Shown here: positions 11,223 to 22,144 of the stretch, piece after piece
Numbering within the stretch: position 1 is the first letter of the stretch
Layout: the number at the start of each line of letters is the position of its first letter
From: Taudactylus pleione
Taxonomy: Eukaryota; Chordata; Amphibia; Anura; Myobatrachidae
Length of the DNA: 64,000 nucleotides
NCBI GenBank assembly: GCA_031769625.1
Contig: JAUIMM010000547.1
Location: 1,612,001 to 1,676,000 of the forward strand
Direction of reading: 5' to 3'
Notes under the pieces: model-generated
The model's input: the letters and a program-made list of their open reading frames with translations, nothing else
Databases searched by the model: none
What the model was told of the DNA's origin: nothing
Made by a program: the position numbers and the translations under genes

Positions 11223-11813
11223 TGGTAGTGTGTGATCCGCGCTATTTTATGAGGGAGGAGAAAAAACAGGGATTGGGAGGTATCCGGGTGGGGAAAGAAG
11301 GTATTGCGGCTGCCACAGATCAATGTGATCCCTTTCTTGATCACTCAGAGATATGAATAGAAATGTATGGATTTGTCTTGAAGGGCGCACACAAGGAAAG
11401 TAGGGAACGGGAAGGGTTGGCGAGAATATACAGTATTGTATTAGAGATGTGTCTGTGCGCTGCTGTCCACATAAATAATCGGTACTGTGATAAACTTGGT
11501 TCTTATAATATATTTATTAAGTACAGGCAAATTTTACATGAAAATTGATAAAATTATGTAAATTTGTGTGATCTATGAGCTCTCCTGTTTATCCTTTTTC
11601 TTGCTTGAGTATGCATAGTATGTGTTTAGGTCTTTTATAAAAACATTTAGGCTGAAACAAATATCAATTCAAAAATTAGGCTCTTAAAATAAATGAAGTA
11701 CTAATAATATAATTATGAGGTATGTGGATATTGAGGTATGTAGAATTTGTAGTATAGAAATAAGTATGGGTAAAAATATGAGAGATGTTGTTCAGAGTGC
11801 TGCACACACTATC

Positions 11814-12676
11814 AGGGGTATTCAATATGGGAGCGAAAACTCAGTTTTTGCGTTAATATCGCACCTATGACGTCATTATCGCAGGTTTTAGTTTTACACC
11901 GTATTCAATTTCAAAGACTTTTTGCAGGTTCGAAAAGTCTTTGATAAAAAACAGGGATAAGTTTTCACCATTGAATATGTGTCGATAAAAAGTGCAGAAT
12001 TGGGGTTTAGGGGTGCAGGCTTAAAAAAAAAATAGCCTGCACCCCTGGGAATGACATTTAAAAAAGCTGTGTCAAAAAAAGTTTTTGTAAAAAATAGGGA
12101 CACCCCAAAAAATTAATTTAAAAATTGGGGTGAAAAAAAAAATGGGAAAAAATTGTTTTAACAATAGGGAAATAGGTTCAGGGCTATTCTGCAAGTATGC
12201 GGCAGGTGTTTTCTAGAATAGATTTATAGCGCCAGGTGCACAAATGCAGAATTTTTAAAAACTTACTTTAGGGACATGAAAATATGCTAGTACCCATTTT
12301 CATGTACCCCAAATTTGATGGGACCACTTAAAACGAAAAAAAAAATAACCTAAGTGCTATTCTGCAACACTTCTTCAATGTCGGGAAAAAACACCTGCTG
12401 TGGCTATTTAAATCCCCGACTTTCATTTAAAGGCTAAAACGGGGGTACTCATAGTGATCCCCCATGTTTTTACAACTTTAGGGGGATTACTACAATTTTT
12501 TTAAGGAAGATTTTGTAACTTTACGCAAAGCCCACTTCGCAGGCTCCCGTTTTCGTTAGTTTCATATTGAATACGGGGATAAGCGGGCGCGCGCCCGATA
12601 CTTTATCCCAGGTAAAAGCTCTGATATGAAACGTAAACTTCGACAGCGAAGTTTACGTTTCATATTGAATTCCCCT
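11814..12676. mobile_element. Left arm of a head-to-head pair of about 860-bp non-autonomous elements
   Basis: Begins AGGGGTATTCAATATGGGAG and ends CATATTGAATTCCCCT, so the arm has inverted ends of its own and looks like a complete element. No coding sequence. The reverse complement of the whole arm follows at 12705-13559 after a 28-bp spacer. The inner end holds a perfect hairpin, ATGAAACGTAAACTTCG with its complement (12621-12666). A third copy is at 44675-45557. Confidence 0.9.
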
Positions 12677-12704
12677 CATTGTTGCTAAAAATCTCAAGAC
12701 TCAG

Positions 12705-13559
12705 AGGGGAATTCAATATGAAACGTAAACTTCGCTGTCGAAGTTTACGTTTCATATCGGAGCTTTTACCTGGGATAAAGTATCGGGCGCGCGCCCGCTT
12801 ATCCCCGTATTCAATATGAAACTAACGAAAACGGGAGCCTGCGAAGTGGGCTTTGCGTAAAGTTACAAAATCTTCCTTAAAAAAATTGTAGGAATCCCCC
12901 TAAAGTTGTAAAAACATGGGGGATCACTATGGGTACCCCCGTTTTAGCCTTTAAATGAAAGTCAGGGATTTAAATAGCCGCAGCAGGTGTTTTTTCCCGA
13001 CATTGAAGAAGTGTTGCAGAAGAGCACTTAGTTTATTTTTTTAGTTTTTTTAAGTGGTCCCATCAAATTTGGGGTACATGAAAATGGGTACTAGCATACT
13101 TTCATGTCCCTAAAGTAAGTTTTTAAAAATTCTGCAATTGTGCACCTGCCGCTATAAATCTATTCTAGAAAACACCTGCCGCATACTTGCAGAATAGCCC
13201 TGAACCTATTTCCCTATTGTTAAACGATTTTTTCCCATTTTTTTTTTTCCACCCCAATTTTTACATAAATTTTTTGGGGTGTCCCTATTTTTTAAAAAAC
13301 TTTTTTTGACACAGTTCTTTTTTAAATGTCATTCCCAGGGGTGCAGGCTATTTTTTTTAAGCCTGCACCCCTAAATCCCAATTCTGCACTTTTTTTCAAC
13401 ACCTATTCAATGGTGAAAACTTATCCCCGTTTTTTATCAAAGAACCTGCGAAAAGTCTTTGAAATTGAATACGATGTAAAACTAAAACCTGCGATAATGA
13501 CGTCATAGGTGCGATATTAACGCAAAAACTGAGTTTTCGCTCCCATATTGAATACCCCT
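12705..13559. mobile_element. Right arm of the head-to-head element pair
   Basis: The near-identical reverse complement of 11814-12676. Shared landmarks include AAGTATCGGGCGCGCGCCCG, CATGGGGGATCACTATG and TGACGTCATAGGTGCG. The arms differ only at scattered positions and in homopolymer lengths. Together they make a foldback of about 1.75 kb inside the SETD7 intron. A transcript of the intron could form a long double-stranded hairpin. Confidence 0.9.
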
Positions 13560-14105
13560 ACAAGTTTGCTAAAATAGCAATATATAAATGACCGTAGTAA
13601 CTGCTTCACTATTGAAACGTCTTGTGAGGACGCAGGACTTATGTCTCCAGCTGTTTTGGCACTCAGCGCTAACTGGTCAGCCCAGCGGCAGCCATATGTG
13701 TACCAGATGGCTCTAAAGGTTTGGAATCACTTTGTACAGGAAAAGTACTGTACAAGTGAACTTTATAGCAAGGCCAGCGGAGACCTCTAATTACTTATGC
13801 AGTTCTTCCCCGGTCCAATAGGAGACTTTACCCCTGGTCAGTCTGTCTAAACAAAGAACACTACTCTTTATATTGAGGCAAAATACTGCACACACCTAGT
13901 GGAGATTTGAGCAGGATGGCAAGTCTATTAGATGGGCTATACTACACTGAGCCAGCCAATCAGGACTAGATTTCACTGATCTAATGTGCAAGGACTTTAT
14001 GAGCTAATTCCTCTTGTGACTTTCAAAGAGGCAGAGCTCTGCTCATGCCAACAGCAGAACTTACAATACAAATATATTACATATTTTTTCTGGTTTCATC
14101 AATAG
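13560..14105. other. SETD7 intron, single-copy DNA
   Basis: No repeat or ORF recognised. The last 25 bases form a T-rich tract ending in AG before the next exon. Confidence 0.6.
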
Positions 14106-14263
14106 GTTGACAGTAGAGACTGGTCTTTGAATGGCAACACAATTTCTTTAGATGATGAAACTGTAATCGATGTGCCGGAGCCTTACAATATGACTAACAA
14201 ATATTGTGCATCCCTGGGACACAAGGCCAACCACTCCTTCGCCCCTAATTGCATCTATGACAC
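14106..14263 (+). CDS. SETD7: SETD7, second-last coding exon (SET catalytic core)
   Basis: Starts after AG at 14104-14105 with VDSRDWSLNGNTISLDD and ends in IYD plus two bases of a split codon before a GTAAGTG donor at 14264. It carries the SET-domain signature HKANHSF, where the Asn-His pair corresponds to human Asn296 and His297 that bind S-adenosylmethionine, and the Tyr of CIYD, corresponding to Tyr305. In human SETD7 mutation of His297 abolishes activity; here it is intact. DVPEPYN and KYCASLGHK match the vertebrate protein exactly. The exon joins the previous one in phase 0. Confidence 0.97.
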
Positions 14264-14686
14264 GTAAGTGTGAACCTTCCTACCACCTGACAATTCTGAA
14301 ACCGATGAATGTTTTGTCCCCATACTAGTTGTCTATTTACAATGTCACATTTCCTGTTGGAAACAAAGATGACCTTTTTAAAGACCATTAGAAATTACAA
14401 GTAAAGATATGATGGCTTGTTTATATTACTCACTTTCATAGCCAGCGACGGCAAACTATGACTGGCTGTATGAGTCCTGTTTTTAATGGGTTTGCTTCAG
14501 TGATTTTAATAAGATTTTAAATTTATAAGTAAACTCTTCCCTGCTTACTGTTTACTTCTGAGAGTAAAAGAAAATGCCTTGTGCTTCCTACCCTGCCAGG
14601 TGGGCACATGTGGAAATTCCCTTATTTATCAGTAGAGATAAAGATGTGTAATATAAGTGTTTGAGGATTTTATAAATCTTGTTTAG

Positions 14687-14867
14687 GTTTGTCCATCCCC
14701 GGTTTGGATCTATCAAATGTATCCGAACCATTGCAGCTGTGGAGCAGGATGAGGAACTTACTGTGGCCTATGGCTATGACCACCACTCTACAGGGAAAAA
14801 TAGCCCAGAGGCACCAGGATGGTACCTGAAGCAGTTGAAAGCATTTCAGCTGTCGCAGCAGATGTGA
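14687..14867 (+). CDS. SETD7: SETD7, last coding exon (end of SET domain, C-terminal helix)
   Basis: The acceptor TTTAG ends at 14686. The first base completes the Thr codon split with the previous exon. It continues FVHPRFGSIKCIRT, then ELTVAYGYDHH, where the first Tyr corresponds to the catalytic Tyr335 and the second to Tyr337, and ends at TGA 14865-14867 after the C-terminal helix YLKQLKAFQLSQQM. All active-site residues visible in the three exons are conserved, so the gene looks functional. The terminal residues differ from human, as is common in this family. The preceding intron (14264-14686) is only 423 bases. Confidence 0.97.
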
Positions 14868-16025
14868 ACACTTTCCCTGTGCTTTGGGTAACTGGATCTA
14901 TGCATTGCTTTCCTGCTGAAGATTTCTGGATGATTAGAGACTACTTAAAATTGCAGCAGATTTAACTCCATCTTCAGATATTTTTAGCTATTAGATTTCA
15001 CTTGTACTCATATTAAACATAGTGGTGTGACATTATCTTACCTTTAAAAGAAAAAAAAAGAAAGATAAAAAAAGATAAAGCTTTTTAACCACTAGGAAAA
15101 GTATCACGTTTTTTCATTTTTTTTTTGCAAGAAGAAAGTCATGGTGGAATTCTTCCTTTTGAGCGGTATACATATTAGAACTGGAAATATACAAACCTTT
15201 TTGTGTATATGACTTTGTGACGGTTACAACGTAACTACATTTAAATATTGGGCAATATAGTATACCTTTTTCTGCCATTTGAAGTTACAGTTGTGACTAC
15301 CTAATCCAGACTGTTCTCTTTTTATTTCAGTACACTTTATACCAGACAGTAGTATGTTTTACATCTAGCACAGAGAAATTATTAAAAAAAAAAAAAAAAA
15401 AAAAGATCTTTTCTTTCCTCACATTTTATATCTTCTGTTGTTAAAGGATGTAAAGACCCTGAGGCTGTCGACAAGGTTCAGCTTGCCGAAATGCTCCAGA
15501 ATGGAAATATGTGAACTGACGACGCTGACTGATAGGGTTCGGCGCTGCCAGGAGGGATAGGGTTAGGCTACGGGAGCGGAAATTAGGGTTAGGCACTAGG
15601 GGGAAACTTGGGTATTAGGGATAGAATACTCACTGGAACACCGCTGCTGAGACATCTGTGTAGAAATTATTATGTCGACATGGCCACTGTTGGTATGCTA
15701 AGTATGTCAATATACTGCATGTTGACAGTTCAACCACGTCGAACTAATGAATGTCGACAAGATAATGGTCGACCATTCATACAACACACACAACTGTTTT
15801 ATAGATTGTGGCACAAGTTTGCAGTTGTCACAATTACAAAATATACACTGATATAACATCACCAGATTTAGAAAGACCGTTATGGTTTCTTATTAGAAAC
15901 AGAAGTGTTATATGCGCGTGATGCTTGCAGGTTGAACCAGTGAGCTCATCCTTTGCTACTATGTTACTGCCACGTCTGATAATAAAATGAGTGGCTGTTA
16001 TAAAAATAAAATTTGTCTGATTAGT
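14868..16025 (+). other. SETD7: Probable SETD7 3' untranslated region
   Basis: Follows the stop codon directly. Two AATAAA hexamers at 15981-15986 and 16005-16010 are candidate polyadenylation signals. An A-run at 15382-15403 and an inserted dispersed-repeat piece near 15440-15780 lie inside. The end is inferred from the hexamers only; the true 3' UTR could be longer. Confidence 0.45.
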
Positions 16026-16400
16026 TTCCAGATAGTCAGTTTGTGATTTATTGTAACGGGATGTGGTATGTTAGGTCGACATGGCCAAAATGTTGACATG
16101 CTTGGCACATAGCATCTCAGAATGTCGACCTAACATCCCCGGTGACCCAGCAGTCACTTACCATGTCTTGGCAGTAGTGGCTTCTGCAGCGGCATCTTCC
16201 AGGTCCCTGCAGCCATGTGACCAGCATGTGTGAGCATTTTACCCCTATCCCTAACACATTCCCCCTATTGCCTAACTCTAACATCGGTGGCCCCCTCACT
16301 GTCTGCATTCTGAAAATGCTGACCTTTCACATTGCAACATTTCAGATGTGAACATGGTGCCTTTTGACATGTTGAACATTCCAATGTCGACATTGCGATA
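15449..16400. repeat. Dispersed repeat pieces rich in GTCGAC and GGGTTAGG
   Basis: GTCGACA/TGTCGAC motifs recur at about 15467, 15673, 15753, 16074, 16123 and 16385, with a GGGTTAGGC stretch at 15558-15600. 16067-16136 is a foldback: ATGTTAGGTCGACAT is answered by ATGTCGACCTAACATCC. This resembles the longer repeats at 34130-34670 and 61506-62015. Confidence 0.6.
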
Positions 16401-16867
16401 TCCAGTTCTTGTAAGCAATATTCACATGTACAACATCTGTCGCCTTTACCTTAGTTGTGTATATATACTGTACAATGGTGAAATCCAAATCACTGGTTAC
16501 AATTATATAGAATAGGAGACTGGCAATGACCTTAAACTGTTGGAGCAGTCATTTTGGCAACCATCTGATTGCAGTCATGGAGGACATGCAGCATTCTATG
16601 CATGCGGTTCAGCCCTTGATGCTTGGTAAGCTATTCCTTTTTTATTACTCCGTTGTTAAACGGGAACTAACCGTGGTTGGCAGCAGTGACATACTGTAAT
16701 AGCGATTCTTGCTTTTAGTTTAAAGGAGCTGCATTTATTGCTAGCTTATAGTAATAGACATAAAATATGGTAATACACAGATGTCTTTATACTGTACATC
16801 TATCCCTTTTTATATGGCGCGCAAAAATCCTTAATTTTGCTACTTTTCCATCACCTCTGTTTGCATT

Positions 16868-17245
16868 TAGTGTACTAGGTACTTAGGATTAGTTCATTTT
16901 GTCACAAAGGAATTAGTATAAAATCGCAGATAAAACATAATGATGCATGGCGTAGGTCACTCATATAGGATCTGTATTTTTCCACAGGCTGCATACATTT
17001 TCCTTCAATTTTGCAAATTTTTCCTCATTGTTGCATCTTTGCTACAAAAATACTAATCCTAATTACCTAGTACACTATGAGCAAAGGAATTGGTGTACGG
17101 TCGCAGATTAAGCATAACACAATGCAAGGCACAACTTACTCATATCGGATCTGTTTTATCAGAGATTGTGTACTTTTACCTCCATTTTGCCACTTTTTCC
17201 TTAATTTTGCGTCTTTGAGTGTACTTGGTACTTAGGATTAGTGTT
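16868..17245. repeat. Foldback and tandem duplication
   Basis: TGTACTAGGTACTTAGGATTA at 16869 onward is inverted at 17051-17074. The block starting AAAGGAATTAGTATAAAATC (16906) is repeated, diverged, 177 bases later as AAAGGAATTGGTGTACGGTC. A third GTGTACTTGGTACTTAGG lies near 17218. It looks like a small DNA element duplicated in tandem. Confidence 0.65.
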
Positions 17246-17283
17246 TTAGCACAGCTAAGTCACGAAGTCCGTTGCACACTAAA

Positions 17284-17402
17284 TAGTAGAGCTGAGCGGT
17301 TCGATCTTCCTGCCAAGTTCGGATCTTAGAGCGAGGTAAAATGTCATCTTCACGGACACCTCGTAACTTGGTGGGAAGATACCGAAACGCTCATCTCTAC
17401 TA
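17284..17402. mobile_element. 118-bp palindromic MITE
   Basis: Left TAGTAGAGCTGAGCGGTTCG and right CGAAACGCTCATCTCTACTA are imperfect reverse complements. Pairing continues inward through TCTTCCTGCCAAG and CTTGGTGGGAAGA. No coding capacity. Confidence 0.75.
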
Positions 17403-18049
17403 AATAAAGCTATTGGGCACGATTTCAGGAAAAGTGTATGTGGACAAATCTGTAGCCTAATAAGACCTTAGTCAAAAGATATTTTCAAGGGCATTAAGAA
17501 AAGGAAGTTCACAAGCCAAATGACTACATAACCAGCTAAAGCATTACCCTAACAGGATAGCCTGGTAAATCATTTTGTATGACAACATGCACAACTGTGA
17601 TATTAGATAAAATCAGGATTGATAATTACTAACCCCATGACATTGTGATCTAAATTAAATGTTTATTTCTGGTGTTAACCAGATAGTATTGTTTACTGTA
17701 GCAGTGTCTCTTCACTCAGCATGAAATAACTGTTTTCAATTCGTATTAATTATTGTTATTATTTTATTTTTTTTATTTACCAATTCACTTTGTCAATTTT
17801 AAAATGTTTTCAGTGAGCTAAAAAGTTTTGTTTTTTAATTCATTGTATCATGCAAGCTGGCATTTCTCCTTTTTATATACATTTATATTTAGCACTGGAG
17901 AGGGCAGAGATGCATTTTTTTCCATGAATATACCGGTTACATGTACAGCCTCGCACTATTTTCTGCTGTTACTGTTTACATGTCTGGTTCACACACTCAG
18001 GTTAGAACATGCCAATAGTGGTCTTACAAAAGCATTGCATTTCCCTGTA

Positions 18050-18467
18050 CAGGTTGAGTCTCCCATATCCAAATATTCCGAAATACGGAATATTTTTAGC
18101 ATGACTGAGATAATGAAACCTTTGCTTTTTGATGGTTCAATGTACACAAACTTTGTTTAAGGCACAAATTATTAAAAATAAAGTATAAAATTACCTTCAG
18201 GCTGTGAGTATAAGGTGTATATGAAACAAATGAATTTCATGTATGTACACTAACTTTGAGCCACAAAATTATTGAAAATATAGTATAAAATTACCTGCAG
18301 GCTGTGTGTACATGGTGTATATAAATCATAAATACATTCTGTGTTTAGATTTGGGTCCCATTCCCTAGATATTTCATTATGGTATACAAATATTCCAAAA
18401 TACGGAATATTCCGATATCCAAAATACCCCCGGTCCCAAGCATTTTGGTTATGGGAGACTCAACCTG
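18050..18467. mobile_element. TA-flanked non-autonomous DNA transposon (CAGGTTGAGTCTCCCATATC ends)
   Basis: A 418-bp element with terminal inverted repeats CAGGTTGAGTCTCCCATA and TATGGGAGACTCAACCTG, flanked by TA on both sides (18048-18049, 18468-18469). The subterminal ATTCCGAAATACGGAATATT is itself palindromic and recurs near the other end. Two internal copies of AGTATAAAATTACCT...GGCTGTG lie about 120 bases apart. The ends resemble a pogo/Tc2-type family widespread in vertebrates; that placement is from memory. Confidence 0.85.
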
Positions 18468-18469
18468 TA

Positions 18470-19850
18470 CCACAAGACAACCTGTGACAAAGTTACAGAT
18501 ATACTTGTTTGTCATGGTAAAAGTTTGGGTAGGATGCAGGTGTGCTCCATTTAAAAAAAAAAAAAAAAAGTTGGGATTCTTGTATCCTTTATAAGTTTAT
18601 ATTTATTTTTTATTTTTTTATCATGGTTGATGCTTACATTTCATATTGTGTAATCCTAGAAACCGTGAATGTTTCATTGTTCATCTAAGTGGGATCATTC
18701 TGGATACTGATCTGGGAAACTAATTGTCAGGTGAAGGGACAGGGTGTGTTTTAGGACAGGTATAAAACTGCATTTATCTGCGATATGCTTATCAAATGTT
18801 TCAATGTAAAAGACATGGGGTTTTTTTTTTACCTATCAAAGTTTACCTAGTGTTTAATCTATTACAAGGTTTGTTAAAACATAGTGTCTTGAACAAACTA
18901 TATGTCTACTTTTGGAACAGTTGTGTATGGGGGCCTTTCCCTGGTATTTCCGCTAATACCCTATCATCTTTATAAACTCGTTGCTACAGTGTCCTGGCAG
19001 ACCTGAGAATCCAGAGTGTAGAACTGGAGTAGCTGGATTCACCATTTTACTGATATACGTTATAGCTTCATGAAAGTGTTGTGAATTGCACATGCTAGAT
19101 AAGTGCACTGTTGGACAACAGGACATTTTTCTTGGTAAAAGGGAGCTTTGTTTTGTTATGGTCACTTATTTCTTATATATAATAATTGACTTATTTATTT
19201 TATATAATAATTAAGAGTGCTTAATTATGGCTACTGCAATGCTAGTTTGAGATTTGTATATAATGCCGGTTAATATGTGAATTTATACAAAATATTGTAG
19301 GGTGGTTTTGTTTTTTCAATATTGTAATTTATATAATTAGCTTATTGGATCGGCTTGCAGGTCTACTGGTCAGTCTGTACTAACACAGACAACACTAATG
19401 TATCCTTTGCTTCTCTAATAACACACTAAAGAAATATATTTGAGGTCTGAGATTTAAAATTTTGGAAGAATATTAAATTGTATAATAGCAGTCTTAAATT
19501 ATTATTTGATTTGTGGTCATAACATTTTAGAACCTCAGTTTTAATATGGCTTTAACATTCAGTATCGGGCATACTAACTAGGCGATGAACACACTTGCTT
19601 TAAAATTCTGTGTTTAATGAACTTTTATTTATGCAAGCTTTTTGCTTATTTAACATCACGTGTCCCAAATGTATTTTCCCAGAGAATCTTTATGTTAAAG
19701 CAATTGATCTCATCTCAACTTATACTAATTACCTATATAACACTTTACAGTTAACATATATTTTTATCTATTTTAACGTGCATTATAATATGCATTCCAA
19801 ATGGCAGTGTGTGTGTAGCCTCACTCATTCAATGGTGTAGACCAGAGGTA
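18470..19850. other. No gene recognised
   Basis: AT-rich DNA with short A/T runs (18554-18569, 18820-18830). Open frames are short and show no domain. Confidence 0.5.
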
Positions 19851-19852
19851 GC

Positions 19853-20426
19853 CAACCTCGGTCCTCGTGAGCTTACCTATAGTTCACCCAGGTGTATTCA
19901 TTACTAATGCTGGCCATACACGCTACAATTATCAGGGCGATCCGCCTGGTATGGGCGGATCGCCCCGATAATTGTAACCATGTGGGGGGGGCGACCGAGG
20001 GTTAAATATTGCTCGGTCGGGCATGCAGGATTGTCCAGCATGCCCGTCCGATGCGATATTTACCCGGTAAACTGTCGGCCACATCGGGCAGTGTATGCCC
20101 AGCGCGGTCGACAGACGGACATTTCCTGCGTTCCTTCCTACGGAAGGAACAGGGAAATGTCTCCTCCCCCGGGGACGGAGCGCGGATGTCTGCCGAATAC
20201 ACTGTGAGAGAAATCTCAGTGTATGCCGGCGACATCTGTGGCTGGCAGCCGGCCAGATATAATGTCTGTCGGTCTGACAGGCATTTTATCTGGCCGTGTA
20301 TGCCCAGCATAACTAACACATTTGAAAAGATCCACAGGTGGAGCTAATTATATCACCTGTGATTCTGTGAGACCTGCAAAACATGCACCATTGGTAGCTC
20401 TTGAGGACCAGGGTTGGCTACCACTG
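19853..20426. mobile_element. hAT element with perfect 8-bp target duplication, itself interrupted
   Basis: Ends CAGAGGTAGCCAACCTCGG and CCCTGGTTGGCTACCACTG (written after its complement) are terminal inverted repeats, and GTGTAGAC occurs on both sides (19845-19852 and 20427-20434). An 8-bp duplication and CAG...CTG termini indicate hAT. The body without the inner insertion is only about 180 bp, so it is non-autonomous. A related element at 31958-32120 shares GGTGTATTCA and AGGTGGAGCTAATTAT. Confidence 0.88.
19918..20311. mobile_element. Second element nested inside the hAT element
   Basis: Left end TGCTGGCCATACACG and right end CGTGTATGCCCAGCATA are inverted repeats. ACTAA occurs immediately outside both ends. 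Removing the insert and one ACTAA gives a sequence that aligns with the uninterrupted relative at about 31995-32030, an empty-site comparison. The 394-bp interior is GC-rich and largely palindromic, which explains the overlapping ORFs on both strands. Confidence 0.85.
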
Positions 20427-20429
20427 GTG

Positions 20430-21533
20430 TAGACTGTATAAGGTGCTGCAGTTCTATAATCTGTGTTCCTCAGTGGCTTGTGATACCATAGGGGTATTCT
20501 GCCCCAGGTTCTTTTCACATAGCTCATATTTACAACCTGGAAAACTATTTTGAATATAACACTTCCTGTGCACTATGGGGTACTTATTGTATCCTTAAAT
20601 TGTAGGAATAAAAGAATAGTGGCAAAAGGAACAGTTCTGTATGCTAATGTATGACTTGTGGAGTTCGACGCTACTTTTGATAGGGCATATACAGTAATAT
20701 GAAAGCATAAGTCAGGTTTGTCTAATATTCCCCATGTTGGGAGATGTGTAAGATAAGACATCAACACATGTGAAACACACATTGTACAACTTGCTGGTAA
20801 TACGAGGGTAATCCAGAGACTAAAGAGTGTTTGCACCTTTCTGCCAGGCAGGTTATTCACCCTCCCCAATGCATGGCCAGGCGGTTTCCCTAACCTGGTT
20901 TTTAAGTGCTCTATGGTTATTTTTGGTGATATTGTGCTTTGTTAAACCAAACCCTACAATACAAAATGCCTCTTGAGTGAAGTGTGTAGTGCTATTCCAT
21001 TCTAGAATGCACAGAAAGTGAGACCTGATGAAATTTATCGCTGGTGTTTGATGTGAGAAAGTGGTGTGAAATATTCAGTAATGGATGAACAAATGTGCAT
21101 GATGAAGACTGACCAGGACATCCATCACTTGTCACAGTGTTGGGAGGGAGGTTTTCGATCATCCACCTTTAAAGTTTGGACCTTGCTCTAAAAAGCTCAA
21201 AGAGTTCCTGGATGGAAATTGTTTTAAAAGTGATGACTAGTTCAAACTTGCAGTCAACAACTGGTTCAATAAACTGGTGGGATGGTGAAGGGGATACAAA
21301 GCTCAAGATATAATAAATAAAGGAGGTGATTATGTGGAGAAATAGACAAAGATACTCTGTGTTTAAAATAACAAAACAAAAAAAATGAACCAAATTTTTA
21401 TTCTTTACTTTCTGGATTACTCTTGTATGTTGTTATCTGCAACTAAATGCAGGAGATGGTTTTAGATTACAATTGTGAAGAGGAAAGGCTAAAGCCCACA
21501 AATTACATACTGCACTGGATCACAGTCAGAGGC
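20430..21533. other. No gene recognised
   Basis: AT-rich DNA. Several open frames up to 98 codons lack any family resemblance and differ in base usage from the SETD7 exons. Confidence 0.5.
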
Positions 21534-21536
21534 TAT

Positions 21537-21672
21537 GGGGGAGATGTTTCAAGCCTTGAAGTGAGGTAAAATACCAACCAATCACCTTCTAACTATAATT
21601 TTTAAAGCAGAGCTATGAAATGACATAAACTGGTTGGTACTCTCTCTCTCCAAGGCTTGATACATCTCCCCC
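21537..21672. mobile_element. MITE (GGGGGAGATGTTTCAAGCC ends)
   Basis: The 136-bp element's ends GGAGATGTTTCAAGCCTT and AAGGCTTGATACATCTCC are inverted repeats, flanked by TAT on both sides. Inner ACCAACCAATCA resembles other short palindromic elements in the window. Confidence 0.75.
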
Positions 21673-21969
21673 TATATGTCCTCTTGTGTGTACTGATTTG
21701 TGAGAAGATCCATTGATAGGCTGTTTGATGTACAGTATGTATGATTATCGAATCTTCAGAGAAGCAATTTCGTGTCAGCAGCTGCAGCAGAAAACTTGTT
21801 TTATGATAAATGTTTAAAAGTAAAAACATTTATTACCGATAGTTTATGATAGATGTGCCTTACAAATGACAGAAATGTTCTCACAGTCTGGTGTCTGTTT
21901 ATCATCGTGTATTGCATGCATATGTTGGAAACTTTGTAGTAATATGAGCATGGTAAGATAATTACTTAT

Positions 21970-22140
21970 GGGTGATTCAATTCAGTGCGATGTGAATAGC
22001 GCCGGGCAGGAGTTCCCAGCGCTATTCATTGGCCACACTGTGAAGTCTGACTAAAGGAAGTCCGACTCCATGCCGGGTGCGATGGGGACAATTTAATAGC
22101 TCCAAGAATGCTTTCCCAGCGCATTGAATTGAATCTCCCC
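21970..22140. mobile_element. MITE (GGTGATTCAATTCA ends)
   Basis: GGTGATTCAATTCAGTGCG on the left is answered by CGCATTGAATTGAATCTCC on the right. AGCGCCGGGCAG and CCCAGCGCTATTC lie inside. Non-coding. Confidence 0.68.
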
Positions 22141-22144
22141 GTTT

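Noticed and set aside
11814..13559. MicroRNA precursor or lncRNA gene from the long palindrome
   Set aside because: The arms are transposable elements with their own terminal repeats; the stem is far too long and regular for a normal microRNA precursor, and no transcription evidence is available.
20002..20347. Overlapping ORFs on both strands near 20,000-20,350
   Set aside because: They lie in the palindromic interior of the nested element, so each strand mirrors the other.
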